Assembly (NCBI GenBank): GCA_965214955.1
Contig: CBDCCU010000015.1
Coordinates: forward strand, 1 to 64,000
Origin: Aliikangiella sp965214955
Lineage (GTDB): Bacteria; Pseudomonadota; Gammaproteobacteria; Enterobacterales; Kangiellaceae
DNA length: 64,000 nt
Direction of reading: 5' to 3'
In this document: piece by piece, positions 43,480 through 52,719 of the stretch
Layout of the letters: every line of letters begins with the position of its first letter
Position numbering within the stretch: the stretch's first letter is position 1
The notes under the pieces: generated by a model
What the model was told of the DNA's origin: nothing
What the model saw: only the letters and a program-made list of their open reading frames with translations
The model's database searches: none
Position numbers and translations under genes: made by a program

Positions 43480-44577
43480 TTAATGTTTTGAACTTAGGCT
43501 ATCTACAATAATACAATTTCGACCATTATTTTTGGCGGCGTATAATGCATGATCGGCTTTTACTAGGGCGCTTCGGGTAGATTGGAGTTTGTCGATGCTA
43601 CTTATGCCAAAGCTTAACGATAGTTTAATTTTATAGTCTTGGTGCTCGAACTCTGTTTCAGCGAGGTGTTGCTTTATTTTGGAGCAAATATCAACGGCTT
43701 GCTGTGGGCTGGTTTCGGGAAATATTAATAAAAACTCCTCTCCACCCCAGCGAACCACAAGATCACCTTCGCGAGTTAATTGTGTGAAAATTTTGGCTAG
43801 TTGTACTAAAACATAATCACCACATTCGTGACCATAGTTATCATTAATTTGCTTAAAGTGATCAATATCGCAAATAACCACAGAGCAAATATAGTTGGGA
43901 TCTTCAATAAAACTCTCTATTAAGTCGAGCCGATTTCGAGCTTCTCTACGATTGGCTAGTTGGGTTAAAGTATCAATATGAGAGGCTTGTTTAAATTGTT
44001 CTTTAAGTTCGTGTAACCTTTTATTGGTTTGTGTTCTCGAATATTCGTGCACAAAGCTCAGTATGCTTAACCCTAAAAATGAAAAGATAAAACGAGACAT
44101 TTGTGTTGGTGTATAGTCGGCCTGAAGGATACCAAGAGAAGGCACATAAAAAATAATTGATGCCCCAGCAATTAATAAAGCAATAGCTATAGTGCCTTTT
44201 TTAGCTCCTAGCATTTGAAATAAAGCTGGAACAACCGCATAACACCAAAGCATTCCCGTATTATTAGCAGCGCCAGTAATAATTAAATAAAAGAACAGTA
44301 GTAGGCATATCATACAGGCAAGAATTGCGGCTCTTTCAATACTACGACTTTTAATCATATAGACATAAGTGGCAATTGAAAGAACCCAAAAAGAAGTGAG
44401 TGCCGTAAATAACAGTGTGTTTTTTGCTATGATTGCTAAATAAATGAATAGGGGGAAAAATACTACAGCAACAATAGTAAATAGAGCAATAGCCGTTCCG
44501 TGCCAAAGCTCATTTAAATTTGCTTTTCTGCAAATTTCTTCACCAAGTAGTTTTTGTGTAATCTTGGATATTGCCAT
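43480..44577 (-). CDS. Membrane diguanylate cyclase (GGDEF)
   Basis: A 365-residue enzyme with about six N-terminal membrane helices (residues ~28-185) and a GGDEF domain. VVICDIDHFKQINDNYGHECGD and RWGGEEFLLIFPE show an active cyclase, and REGD five residues before GGEEF is an intact inhibitory I-site (RxxD). It makes cyclic di-GMP with product feedback. The membrane part resembles the generic 6-7 helix sensor of many cyclases. It is followed by the HAMP-GAF gene and preceded, 20 bases away, by a fliL-like gene; this neighbourhood suggests control of motility or surface attachment. Confidence 0.93.
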   Translation of the reverse strand: MAISKITQKLLGEEICRKANLNELWHGTAIALFTIVAVVFFPLFIYLAIIAKNTLLFTALTSFWVLSIATYVYMIKSRSIERAAILACMICLLLFFYLIITGAANNTGMLWCYAVVPALFQMLGAKKGTIAIALLIAGASIIFYVPSLGILQADYTPTQMSRFIFSFLGLSILSFVHEYSRTQTNKRLHELKEQFKQASHIDTLTQLANRREARNRLDLIESFIEDPNYICSVVICDIDHFKQINDNYGHECGDYVLVQLAKIFTQLTREGDLVVRWGGEEFLLIFPETSPQQAVDICSKIKQHLAETEFEHQDYKIKLSLSFGISSIDKLQSTRSALVKADHALYAAKNNGRNCIIVDSLSSKH

Positions 44578-44597
44578 GTTATCAGACTGTTATAAAG

Positions 44598-45047
44598 TTA
44601 CTGAAAAATATACTGAGTAAACAAAATATTTTCTATGATGTCGGCTCCTGTTTCTTCCATGACTGCTTCAGATATTCTTAGCTCAGCCTGCTGCTGTAAT
44701 GATTTACGTTGTGCTTGATCTCGAATGACCGATTTATCTTGGCGGTTAAAAAAGTCAATTAACGCATCTTGCATCAGCGGCAGGTGAGTTTCTACTAAAG
44801 CAAGATTTTCATCACCGCGTACAACTACTTGAACCTGAACCACAACATAACCCATTTTTCTGCCTGTGCCTTGATAAAAAGTCATGATGTTCGGGCTTAT
44901 TTGGTAATATTTAAGTGGTAATTGTTCTTCTTGTTCTTCTTCACCTTCTGCGGTTACCTCTTCTCCTTCTACAGACTCTTCCGCTGCCCATAGTGAAGTG
45001 TTAACCATGGCGAATAACAGTAGCATTAATAAGCAGAAATTTTTCAA
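44598..45047 (-). CDS. FliL family flagellar basal-body protein, orphan
   Basis: A 149-residue exported or membrane-anchored protein (MKNFCLLMLLLFAMVNTSLWA) with an acidic Glu-rich linker and a FliL domain: YYQISPNIMTFYQ, GYVVVQVQVVVRGDENLALVETHLPLMQDALIDFF, and the C-terminal NILFTQYIFQ. FliL surrounds the stator units of the flagellar motor. It is not in a flagellar operon here, which is common for a second fliL-like gene in gammaproteobacteria. Upstream of a diguanylate cyclase. Confidence 0.87.
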   Translation of the reverse strand: MKNFCLLMLLLFAMVNTSLWAAEESVEGEEVTAEGEEEQEEQLPLKYYQISPNIMTFYQGTGRKMGYVVVQVQVVVRGDENLALVETHLPLMQDALIDFFNRQDKSVIRDQAQRKSLQQQAELRISEAVMEETGADIIENILFTQYIFQ

Positions 45048-45215
45048 GCGATTTATCCCTAGATTGATGACTAATGGTTTAATTATAGCTTTAAATTACC
45101 AAGGGTGTTAAAGAGTAATTGCTTTTAGCGAAGGAAGTTTAAAGACAGAGTATTTAAATCGTTATAGCCCAGGGAAGATAAGGGCTATAACTACTTGTTA
45201 ATTAAGCTGGTTAGG

Positions 45216-45380
45216 CTAAATTTCTACCATTTCAAAATCTTCTTTACCTACACCGCACTCAGGGCAAAGCCAGTCTTCCGGCACATCTTCCCATTTGGTG
45301 CCAGGGGCAATACCATCCTCGGGCCAGCCTTTTTCTTCATCATAAATCCACCCACAAACAATACATTCCCATTTTTTCAT
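45216..45380 (-). CDS. Rubredoxin
   Basis: A 54-residue one-iron redox protein. The four cysteine ligands are Cys6 and Cys9 (WECIVCGWIYDEEKGWPEDG) and Cys39 and Cys42 (PEDWLCPECGVGKEDFEMVE). Length and sequence are those of classical bacterial rubredoxins. It may donate electrons to an alkane or other monooxygenase or to peroxide reduction; no partner lies next to it. Divergent from ubiC, an arrangement seen in other gammaproteobacteria. Confidence 0.97.
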   Translation of the reverse strand: MKKWECIVCGWIYDEEKGWPEDGIAPGTKWEDVPEDWLCPECGVGKEDFEMVEI

Positions 45381-45518
45381 AATAATTCTCTATTGCAAAC
45401 AACTGAATATGGGCAACTTTATAACGACTTTTGTCTAAAACTTCAAGCAAGTGAATGTTTTTAACCGAACATCTTGCAGAGAAGTGATGGTAAGTATCAA
45501 CAGGCATCAATCCTTTGC

Positions 45519-45524
45519 TATAAT
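45519..45524 (+). promoter_or_regulatory. -10 element for ubiC-ubiA
   Basis: A perfect TATAAT, preceded by TTTGC, lies 36 bases before the ubiC start. No good -35 box is seen at the expected distance. Confidence 0.5.
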
Positions 45525-45554
45525 CGCAACAGATTTTAAAAAGATGTTGTTAAA

Positions 45555-46055
45555 TTGAGTCCAAATACTTTTGAGCTACTCGCCTACAGAGGTAGTTTAA
45601 CCCAGCGTTTTAAAGAAATGATGGGACAAACACCCAAGCTAACGGTGCTTAAACAAAGGCGAGAGATTATTCCAATACAAGATAGAATATCATTGCCTAT
45701 AGGCTCGCGTGAGTGGGCGTTTGTGCGCGAAATAAAAATGTCAAAGGGAAATCAAGACTGGATGTACGCTCGCACCATAGTGCCAACTGCTACATTAAAA
45801 GGAAATGGTGGAAGGTTAACGGGTTTGGGAAACACCTCCATTGGTAAAATTTTATTTGGCAGAAATGGCGCTTATCGGCAAGATTTAAAAATTGAAGAGG
45901 TTATACAACTGCCAATTGTTAAAGGGCTTAAAATGCAATTAATTAATTACCCTTTATGGCAAAGACGCTCTATTTTTGAATTACAATCAGGGCCAATTTT
46001 GGTAACAGAATTATTTTTACCCGACTGTCCAATTTATAGTTCGTCCAATTTATAG
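45555..46055 (+). CDS. ubiC: Chorismate pyruvate-lyase UbiC
   Basis: A 166-residue enzyme that converts chorismate to 4-hydroxybenzoate plus pyruvate, the first committed step of ubiquinone synthesis. Conserved parts include RGSLTQRFKEMM, REIIPIQDRISLPIGSREWAFVREI, ARTIVPTATL, the GxLGxxLF-like SIGKILFGRNG, and WQRRSIFELQSGPILVTELFLPD. The only available start is TTG at 45555, with a slightly shorter N-terminus than E. coli UbiC. The end of the gene lies in a 16-base tandem duplication that adds a few residues (PIYSSSNL). Confidence 0.93.
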   Translation: MSPNTFELLAYRGSLTQRFKEMMGQTPKLTVLKQRREIIPIQDRISLPIGSREWAFVREIKMSKGNQDWMYARTIVPTATLKGNGGRLTGLGNTSIGKILFGRNGAYRQDLKIEEVIQLPIVKGLKMQLINYPLWQRRSIFELQSGPILVTELFLPDCPIYSSSNL

Positions 46056-46058
46056 TTC
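46027..46058 (+). repeat. 16-bp tandem duplication at the 3' end of ubiC
   Basis: gtccaatttatagttc occurs twice head to tail (46027-46042, 46043-46058). It moves the ubiC stop codon: the first copy reads through, the second provides the TAG. Confidence 0.85.
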
Positions 46059-46100
46059 AGTTTATACTCATGATCATAACCGCTCAAAATTAGCCTTTAA

Positions 46101-47066
46101 GTGTCAATGAAATCAAATAAACCAACATCATCGGTAACTTTTTGGAATACTTTGCTGCTTATGCTTAAAGAAGCCAAGTTACAAGTGTTTAAATTAGCAC
46201 CTTCACACATTTGGCAAGCTCGTATCAAAGAATATGGGTTGCTCATGCGTGTTGATAAACCCATAGGCACACTTTTGCTACTTTGGCCAACATTGTGGGC
46301 GCTTTGGTTGGCAAACAAAGGTGTTCCTCCGGTATCGTTAATTGTTATTTTTACTCTTGGGGTATTTTTTACTCGTTCAGCAGGTTGTGTGATTAACGAC
46401 TTTGCCGATAGGCATTTTGATGGCAAAGTAGAAAGAACAAAAAACAGACCATTAGCCACAGGCAGAGTTTCAGAAAAAGAAGCCATTATTCTATTTTTAG
46501 TTTTGTCACTGTTAGCCTTTGGGTTAGTTCTTTTTTTAAATAAATATACAATCGTGTTGTCATTTATTGCTATTGTGATTGTTACTATTTATCCCTTTAT
46601 GAAGCGTGTAACCTATTTTCCTCAAGTGGTGTTAGGGAGCGCTTTTTCAATGTCGATCCCTATGGCATTTGCAGCAAGTAATAATGAGGTTCCTCTGCAA
46701 GCTTGGTTGCTTTATGTGGCAAATTTATTATGGGTGCTAGCGTACGACACTCTTTATGGTATGGTCGATAAAAAAGATGATCTAAAAATTGGGGTGAAAT
46801 CAACCGCTATATTATTTGGTGAAGCAGATCTGGCAATTGTTGGTTTGATCCAAGGATTCTTTTTGTTTGGAATGATTATGGTAGGAAGTCGTTTTAACTT
46901 AAATTTTTGGTACTTTATTGGTTTACTCGTTGCTTCTGCATTGATTGCATGGCAACTTCACCATTGCCGTAAAAAACAAAGAAAAAACTGTTTTAGCGCT
47001 TTTATTAATAATAACTGGGTTGGAGCAGTTATTTTTGTGGGTATTTTGATTTCAACAATAAAATAG
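46101..47066 (+). CDS. ubiA: 4-hydroxybenzoate polyprenyltransferase UbiA
   Basis: A ~321-residue polytopic prenyltransferase that attaches the isoprenoid tail to 4-hydroxybenzoate in ubiquinone synthesis. It shows LMRVDKPIGTLLLLWPTLWALW, the first aspartate motif NDFADRHFDGKVERTKNRPL, and the second YDTLYGMVDKKDDLKIGVKS. GTG at 46101 or ATG at 46107 can start it; neither has a clear ribosome binding site. It follows ubiC after 45 bases and acts on its product. Confidence 0.96.
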   Translation: MSMKSNKPTSSVTFWNTLLLMLKEAKLQVFKLAPSHIWQARIKEYGLLMRVDKPIGTLLLLWPTLWALWLANKGVPPVSLIVIFTLGVFFTRSAGCVINDFADRHFDGKVERTKNRPLATGRVSEKEAIILFLVLSLLAFGLVLFLNKYTIVLSFIAIVIVTIYPFMKRVTYFPQVVLGSAFSMSIPMAFAASNNEVPLQAWLLYVANLLWVLAYDTLYGMVDKKDDLKIGVKSTAILFGEADLAIVGLIQGFFLFGMIMVGSRFNLNFWYFIGLLVASALIAWQLHHCRKKQRKNCFSAFINNNWVGAVIFVGILISTIK

Positions 47067-47135
47067 ACTTTAATTAAGAGTGTGTCATCCTTTTACAGAT
47101 AACATGGATAGTTGTAAGACTGCTAGGTTTACAAT

Positions 47136-47543
47136 ATGTCCCAAATGGCTTCATCAACAGTTATAGACAAGAAAAAAGTTTTAGTTGCAGAAGATGATTT
47201 TGCTAATCAGCAAGTGGCTCGTTTATTTTTAAAAAAAATGGGTTATGAAGCAGAAATTGCAGAAAATGGTCAGCAAGCCATTGAGCTAGCTAACGCTAAC
47301 CAATACGCTTTAATCTTTATGGATTGTCAAATGCCGCTTGTTGATGGGTTTGAGGCAACTCGGCAAATTCGCCAACAGAGTAAAAATACCCAAACTCCCA
47401 TTATCGCTTTAACCGCAAATCTACTCAGAGGCACCGATTCAGACTGTTTTGATATTGGCATGAACGATATTTTGTTTAAGCCCGTTAAAATGGACAATAT
47501 GCAGGCTATGCTCAATAAATGGATAAAAGAACATAGAACATAG
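47136..47543 (+). CDS. Single-domain response regulator (CheY-like receiver)
   Basis: A 135-residue receiver domain without output. The acidic pair is VLVAEDDFANQQVA, the phosphorylated aspartate lies in ALIFMDCQMPLVDG, and T/K switch residues in ALTAN and LFKPVKMDN. This sequence type (AEDDxxNQxVA...MDCQMPxxDG) is that of receivers at the end of hybrid kinases, so it may take phosphate from a hybrid kinase or phosphotransfer protein elsewhere. Stand-alone gene between ubiA and the convergent kmo. Confidence 0.92.
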   Translation: MSQMASSTVIDKKKVLVAEDDFANQQVARLFLKKMGYEAEIAENGQQAIELANANQYALIFMDCQMPLVDGFEATRQIRQQSKNTQTPIIALTANLLRGTDSDCFDIGMNDILFKPVKMDNMQAMLNKWIKEHRT

Positions 47544-47588
47544 CACTTAGAATTTAGCTCTTAGAACTCAATCCGCACGCTCAATTCT

Positions 47589-48959
47589 CTACGGATTTAG
47601 TTGTAATATTTTTAGTTTACTCTTAATGAGTTGCTCAGCTTGCTGGTAATCAACTTTATCAATAGCGCTAATATTGTCGGTGAGTTTATGTAAAATTTCT
47701 TCTTGAATAACACCTCGGCTTTGCGCCTCGGCATAAGGAAGGCGATGAAACATAACCATTGAATAGCGTGGACAAAAATGACTTTTAAAGCGTTTTTCTA
47801 GCTCGAAAGCCAATGCATTTTTTAATAAAAAACGTTCATCTCTTACTGAGTCGCGCATGGTAATGTAGTTTTCGATTGCCATATCAGCAATAGCGTTTCC
47901 ATTGGGCTGTCTTAACGCATCAGTTTGGGTAAAAATGCTTGCCCAGTCGCTTCCATATTTTTCTATTTGAGTATCGAGCGCCCAAACATCTTCAAAACCG
48001 CAATTCATGCCTTGCCCATGGAAAGGCACAACCGCATGAGCGGCATCACCAATTAAAAGGGCTTTATCTTTATAATGCCAAGGATCGCACCTTACCGTGG
48101 CCAGTTGTCCTGTTGGGTTATTAAAGTAATCATCAACCAGTGTTGGCATTAGGGGGAGAGCATCGGAAAAATGTTGCTTAAAAAAGGCTAATAATGTATC
48201 GGCATTATTAATAGCGTTAAAGCTAATATCACCCTCAATTGGCATAAACAAAGTGACGGTAAAACTTTTATCTAAGTTAGGTAGCGCAATTAACATATAA
48301 CCACCACGTGGCCAAATATGTAAGGCATTAGGATCCATTTGAAATTCACCATTGTTATCTGCTGGAATGGTGAGCTCTTTATAGCTATGCCCTAATGGCT
48401 CTATTTTATGTTGGTGAGATTGCTTGTTGTGAATGGCATTTCTTACTGCCGAAGCGCTGCCGTCGGTTCCAATAATTTGAGTGAAAGGTTTATGATATTT
48501 TTCACCTGATAATTCATCCTGCAAAAGAATTTTATTATTTTCAAAATCTACATCAAGGCATTTTTGGTTAAAGTGAATGTTTACTTCGCCTTGCTCTTCG
48601 GCGGCATCCATGCACAGGCTATTGAGATCACCACGAGAAATCGAATAAATCACCTCGTCTGCTTGTTGACCATAAGGTTGCAAATGCTGATTACCTGCAT
48701 CATCATGAACCATGCGACCTTTCATTGGTATTAGCATTTTCTTAACTTGGGGCATTAGTCCTGCTTGTTCCAGTGGAAATATACCGCGATTGGCCAAGGC
48801 CAAGTTAATTGAACGACCCGCAGAAATGTTTTGTTTGCGCATATCGGGGCGGCGTTCATAAATTTCGACATTAAAACCGCGCTTGGATAAAAATACGGCG
48901 GTTAAACTGCCTACAAGCCCTGCGCCTATTAAGGTGATGGTTGGTTGATTTGCGCTCAT
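47589..48959 (-). CDS. kmo: Kynurenine 3-monooxygenase
   Basis: A 456-residue FAD aromatic hydroxylase converting L-kynurenine to 3-hydroxykynurenine with NADPH and O2. The FAD motif is LIGAGLVGSLTAVFLSKRG with the ribose acidic EIYERRPD, the second FAD segment is ALLIGDAAHAVVPFHGQGMN, and MNCGFEDV is the KMO-type continuation. AGGAC precedes the ATG. Last gene of the kynurenine operon, 41 bases behind kynU. Confidence 0.96.
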   Translation of the reverse strand: MSANQPTITLIGAGLVGSLTAVFLSKRGFNVEIYERRPDMRKQNISAGRSINLALANRGIFPLEQAGLMPQVKKMLIPMKGRMVHDDAGNQHLQPYGQQADEVIYSISRGDLNSLCMDAAEEQGEVNIHFNQKCLDVDFENNKILLQDELSGEKYHKPFTQIIGTDGSASAVRNAIHNKQSHQHKIEPLGHSYKELTIPADNNGEFQMDPNALHIWPRGGYMLIALPNLDKSFTVTLFMPIEGDISFNAINNADTLLAFFKQHFSDALPLMPTLVDDYFNNPTGQLATVRCDPWHYKDKALLIGDAAHAVVPFHGQGMNCGFEDVWALDTQIEKYGSDWASIFTQTDALRQPNGNAIADMAIENYITMRDSVRDERFLLKNALAFELEKRFKSHFCPRYSMVMFHRLPYAEAQSRGVIQEEILHKLTDNISAIDKVDYQQAEQLIKSKLKILQLNP

Positions 48960-48999
48960 ATTAATGTCCTATTCTTTACTTCTCTTCTCTAATTTTTAA

Positions 49000-50280
49000 T
49001 TATTGTTTAAGACTCGCTTTTAAAATTTGCACAAACTGATAGCAATCTTCAAAACGATTATAAAGCGGCACTGGAGCAATGCGAATAACATTAGGGTAGC
49101 GCCAGTCGCCTGTAACACCAGCTTCTTCTATGCGCTCAAACACAACTTTGCCATCAATGCCATGAGTATCAACGGTTAAACTTAACTGACAGCCATATTC
49201 ACCTTTATTGCTTGGGGTGAGTATTTTTATATCATCGCCTAGTTCACTGGTGAGTAAGTAACGCAAATAATCAGTCATTGTTTTTGATTTTTGCGCAAGT
49301 TTTTTAATGCCGCCTGCTTGTTTAACCGTGTCGAGTGATGCGCGAATAGCAGCAAGGGATAAAATAGGCGGGTTGGATAATTGCCAGGCTTCGGCGCTGT
49401 GAATCGGTTTAAAATGATTTTCCATTTTAAAGCGGGTGGATTTATCGTGTCCCCACCAACCGGCAAAACGAGGTAATGACTCATTAGCATGATGGTTCTC
49501 GTGAACAAAACAGCCTGCCACTGAACCTGGCCCCGAATTTAAGTATTTGTAAGTACACCAGCAAGCAAAGTCTACTTGCCAGTCGTGTAGGCTCATTTCA
49601 ATATTACCCGCAGCATGAGCTAAATCGAAACCCACTTTACAGCCTTTACTATGACCTGCTTTAGTAATGGCATGCATATCAAAAACTTGCCCTGTGTAAT
49701 ACTGAACACCAGGCAACATAATTAGGGCAATTTGCTCACCTTGTTTTTCGATAATATCTAAAATATCTTGTGGGTCTATTGTGCTTTGACCATCACGAGG
49801 TTTCACTAAAATCATCGCTTCTTTGGGATCAAAACCATGAAACTTAATTTGTGATTCCACCGCATAATGATCCGAAGGAAAAGCATGATCTTCAATTAAT
49901 ATTTTAAAGCGGGTTTTACTGGGCTGATAAAAACTCACCATCATAAAATGCAAGTTAGCGGTTAAGGTGTTCATAGCAACCACTTCGGATGGTTTTGCGC
50001 CAACTAAATCGGCAAAGCCGTCGGTTAAAAATTCATGGTAGGGCATCCAAGGATAATCACCCGAAAAATGGCCTTTAACACCGTAGGTTTGCCATTGTTT
50101 TAATTCGTCATTTAAGTATTGCTCGGTTAATTGCGGCTGTAAGCCTAAAGAGTTACCGCAAAAATAAATTTCATCATCACCATTTTTTTGTTTGGGGATA
50201 TGAAATTGACTGCGCATTGCCGCTAGTGGGTCGTTTTGATCGAGCGATTGAGCAAACGATAAAGTATTTTCAAAGATCAT
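49000..50280 (-). CDS. kynU: Kynureninase
   Basis: A PLP aminotransferase-fold hydrolase (about 426 residues) that splits (3-hydroxy)kynurenine to (3-hydroxy)anthranilate and alanine. The PLP lysine is in CWCTYKYLNSGPG, with EIYFCGNSLGLQP near the N-terminus, VGFDLAHAAGN (PLP aspartate) and FAGWWGHD. I use the ATG at 50280, eight bases after GAGAA, rather than the ATG two codons upstream. Supplies 3-hydroxyanthranilate to the dioxygenase encoded upstream. Confidence 0.96.
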   Translation of the reverse strand: MIFENTLSFAQSLDQNDPLAAMRSQFHIPKQKNGDDEIYFCGNSLGLQPQLTEQYLNDELKQWQTYGVKGHFSGDYPWMPYHEFLTDGFADLVGAKPSEVVAMNTLTANLHFMMVSFYQPSKTRFKILIEDHAFPSDHYAVESQIKFHGFDPKEAMILVKPRDGQSTIDPQDILDIIEKQGEQIALIMLPGVQYYTGQVFDMHAITKAGHSKGCKVGFDLAHAAGNIEMSLHDWQVDFACWCTYKYLNSGPGSVAGCFVHENHHANESLPRFAGWWGHDKSTRFKMENHFKPIHSAEAWQLSNPPILSLAAIRASLDTVKQAGGIKKLAQKSKTMTDYLRYLLTSELGDDIKILTPSNKGEYGCQLSLTVDTHGIDGKVVFERIEEAGVTGDWRYPNVIRIAPVPLYNRFEDCYQFVQILKASLKQ

Positions 50281-50296
50281 AAACATTTCTCAACAT

Positions 50297-51120
50297 TTAA
50301 ATTTTATTTAAACTAATAAGCTGTGGATCAGATGGTACTGCGTCGGTTTTAATTTTGGGGATCTGTAAGTTACATAAATAAAAACCATCTTTAATATTGT
50401 TATCAACAAATACCATTTCAGTAATGGTTTTATTGATAAAGGCATCCATCTTTTAACTGAGTGCTATTAAGTTCAACATTCCAAAATAGTCGATGATTAG
50501 AAAGCATGCCTTGATCAAACATTTTGTCGATAGAAGGGAAGTCTACTAATAAGTGATTAATTTTTCTTTTAAGCAAATAATTAAGCGCGCAATTAGTTAA
50601 GTAAACGGGATAATTATCGGTATTATAAGTGGTTGTTTTTTTGCTGGTTGAATTAGGCAGTGTTCGGATCACTAACCCTTCTAGCTGTTGTTCAGAGTAA
50701 TCAGCTAAGCTATTTTCTAATTGGGTTTTGGTGATCACTAAATTATCAGCATCAAACTCGGGTAAATATTTTTCGCTCACATCTTTTGCAAGGTTCGGTT
50801 TAATTGATACAAGCGCAACAGGAAATAATGATTGTTTGAGCGCTTTATAAACCGCAACGGGTTCATCAACAATATGCGCGACGGATTCAGTATGGGTGCC
50901 ATTGCAGTGCGGAATAATGGTAAGTTCATTCACATTACAACTGCCGCCACGTTTTGGTATCACCAATAAAGCCATCACCTTCGAGAGTTTTGCTGGTGCA
51001 AGCCGGCGCACCAAAGTGACTGGGCTGTTTGCCATTAGGCTTTAAACTAATGGCTATCGACATCGCTTCACCTAGATTTGCCGAGTATTGAATTTGATTA
51101 ATGGTTAATTCAACCTGCAT
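50297..51120 (-). pseudogene. Cyclase-family (kynurenine formamidase-like) protein with two frameshifts
   Basis: Three frame segments join into one ~273-residue metal-dependent cyclase-family hydrolase. The N-terminal piece ends GDGFIGDTK; the middle begins RGGSCNVNELTIIPHCNGTH, with the family's HCNGTHTE metal motif; the C-terminal piece runs from DAFINKTITEMVFVDNN to DPQLISLNKI and stops at 50297. Each joint is restored by removing one base: one from the T4 run at 50952-50955 and one from the CC at 50446-50447 (plus-strand numbering). By position in the operon it should hydrolyse N-formylkynurenine. The C-terminal segment was not visible as a long frame and extends the gene by over 130 bases. 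Confidence 0.82.
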
Positions 51121-51124
51121 ACCA

Positions 51125-52139
51125 TTACCTTGTAAATCGACTTAATTCTAAACCTAACCATTCTAGTGCGGTGCCATGTAATAGTCGTGCCTTAGTGGTG
51201 GGATCATTGATGTTTTCATTGATCAATTTTCCAGGCTCTAGCTCACCTAATGGAAATGGATAGTCAGTACCCAGTGCTAATTTATCCGCACCCATCAGTT
51301 CAATTAAGTAATGCAACATTTGCGGATCGTGAACTAAAGTATCTAAATAGAATTTATCTAAATATTCACGCGGATTGACATTATTATCTATCGCCACTAA
51401 ATCGGGTCGGCAGTCAAAACCATGCTCGATGCGACCAATGGTTGAAGGAAACGAACCGCCACCGTGGGCAAAAGCCACTTTTAATTTGGGTAGTCGTTCA
51501 AATACACCACCAAAGATCATTGAACAAATGGCAAGAGAAGTCTCAGCAGGCATACCCACTAGCCACGGAAGCCCAATAATCTTTCATTTGATTTTTGCCC
51601 ATCATATCCCAAGGGTGAACAAAAATTGATGCGCCTAAATCTTGTGCGGCGGCAAAAACATCAAATAGCTCGGGCGCATTTAAGTTCCACTCATTAACAT
51701 GCGAGCCAATTTGTACGCCAGATAGTCCTAAATCATTAACGCAGCGTTCTAACTCTTTAATGGCTAAATCGGGGGATTGCAAAGGTATAGTGCCAAGCCC
51801 TGCAAAGCGTGTTGGGTGATCATCACAAACTTCACCAATATGATCGTTAAGTAACATGGAAATATCAAGCGCATGAGCAGGTTTTGCCCAGTAACTAAAC
51901 ATTACAGGAACCGTTGATAAAACTTGCACATCCACTTTATGTTTATCGCATTCATCCATGCGAACATGCTCATCCCAGCAGTTAGATTCAATCTCGCGAA
52001 AGAAGGTTTCATCTTTCATCATGCGCGCACAGCCGCACTTGTGATGATCGAGGCTTATCCAACCGCCATAGCCGTATTTTTCTTTTAAGTTAGGCCAGTT
52101 TTTTGGCAGTATATGGGTATGAATATCAATGGTTAACAT
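51125..52139 (-). pseudogene. 2-Amino-3-carboxymuconate-6-semialdehyde decarboxylase (ACMSD), frameshifted
   Basis: An amidohydrolase-fold zinc decarboxylase split by one extra base. The first part begins DIHTHILPKNWP (HxH metal site), has YWAKPAHALDISM and GVQIGSHVNEWNL, and breaks at KDYWAS; the second continues WLVGMPAETSLAICSMIFGG, then AFAHGGGSFPSTIGRIEHG and LGTDYPFPLGE. Dropping one base of the GG at about 51568-51569 (plus strand) restores the frame. Corrected length ~338 residues, as usual for ACMSD. It diverts 2-amino-3-carboxymuconate semialdehyde from quinolinate to 2-aminomuconate. One-base overlap with the dioxygenase gene. Confidence 0.93.
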
Positions 52140-52693
52140 TAAGAGGTTGCTCCTTGCTTTTGGTGGTCAAACTCAAATTTATTATGCGGCATAATATGAC
52201 CACATTGATCACAAGTGCGTTTTTCTTCACTTGATAAAAAGCGATTAAAAACCCCGCCAAAATCATTTTCGATATCACGCAGGGGAAAATATTCTTCATA
52301 GAGCTTGTGATTGCATTTTTCACAAAACCACATCAGTGCATCGGTTTCATCGGGTCGTCTTACTTGCTCAATCACTAAACCAATAGAGTTTTCAAAGCGC
52401 ACGGGAGAATGGGGGACTTTAGGTGGCAATAAAAAGACTTCACCTGCTTTAATATTATATTCCACCACTTTGTCGTCTTGTTGAGTGCGTAAACACATTT
52501 CACCTTCGAGTTGATAAAAAAACTCGGGCCCTTCGTTATAGTGAAAATCTTTTCTGCCATTAGGGCCGCCAACTACCATAATGATCATATCGCCTTCGCG
52601 GTAGACCTCTTTGTTGCAAACAGGCGGTTTTAATTTATCGCGGTTATCTTCAATCCATTGCTGAAAATTTATCACTTGCATTGGTGCGCTCAT
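52139..52693 (-). CDS. 3-Hydroxyanthranilate 3,4-dioxygenase
   Basis: A 184-residue cupin dioxygenase that opens 3-hydroxyanthranilate. The iron site lies in GRKDFHYNEGPEFFYQLEGEM and PPKVPHSPVRF; substrate-binding VIEQVRRPDE follows. The C-terminal rubredoxin-like iron centre of bacterial HAOs is intact: FCEKCNHKLYEE and CDQCGHIMPH. GGGAG precedes the ATG. Second gene of the operon, coupled to ACMSD. Confidence 0.96.
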   Translation of the reverse strand: MSAPMQVINFQQWIEDNRDKLKPPVCNKEVYREGDMIIMVVGGPNGRKDFHYNEGPEFFYQLEGEMCLRTQQDDKVVEYNIKAGEVFLLPPKVPHSPVRFENSIGLVIEQVRRPDETDALMWFCEKCNHKLYEEYFPLRDIENDFGGVFNRFLSSEEKRTCDQCGHIMPHNKFEFDHQKQGATS

Positions 52694-52719
52694 GGTTACT
52701 CCCGTTATGAAATTTTTAT

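Noticed and set aside
45195..45464. 89-residue plus-strand frame at the rubredoxin locus
   Set aside because: The opposite strand encodes a perfect 54-residue rubredoxin with all four cysteines.
52126..52572. Two short minus-strand frames inside the 3-hydroxyanthranilate dioxygenase gene
   Set aside because: Out-of-frame shadows of a well-conserved enzyme.
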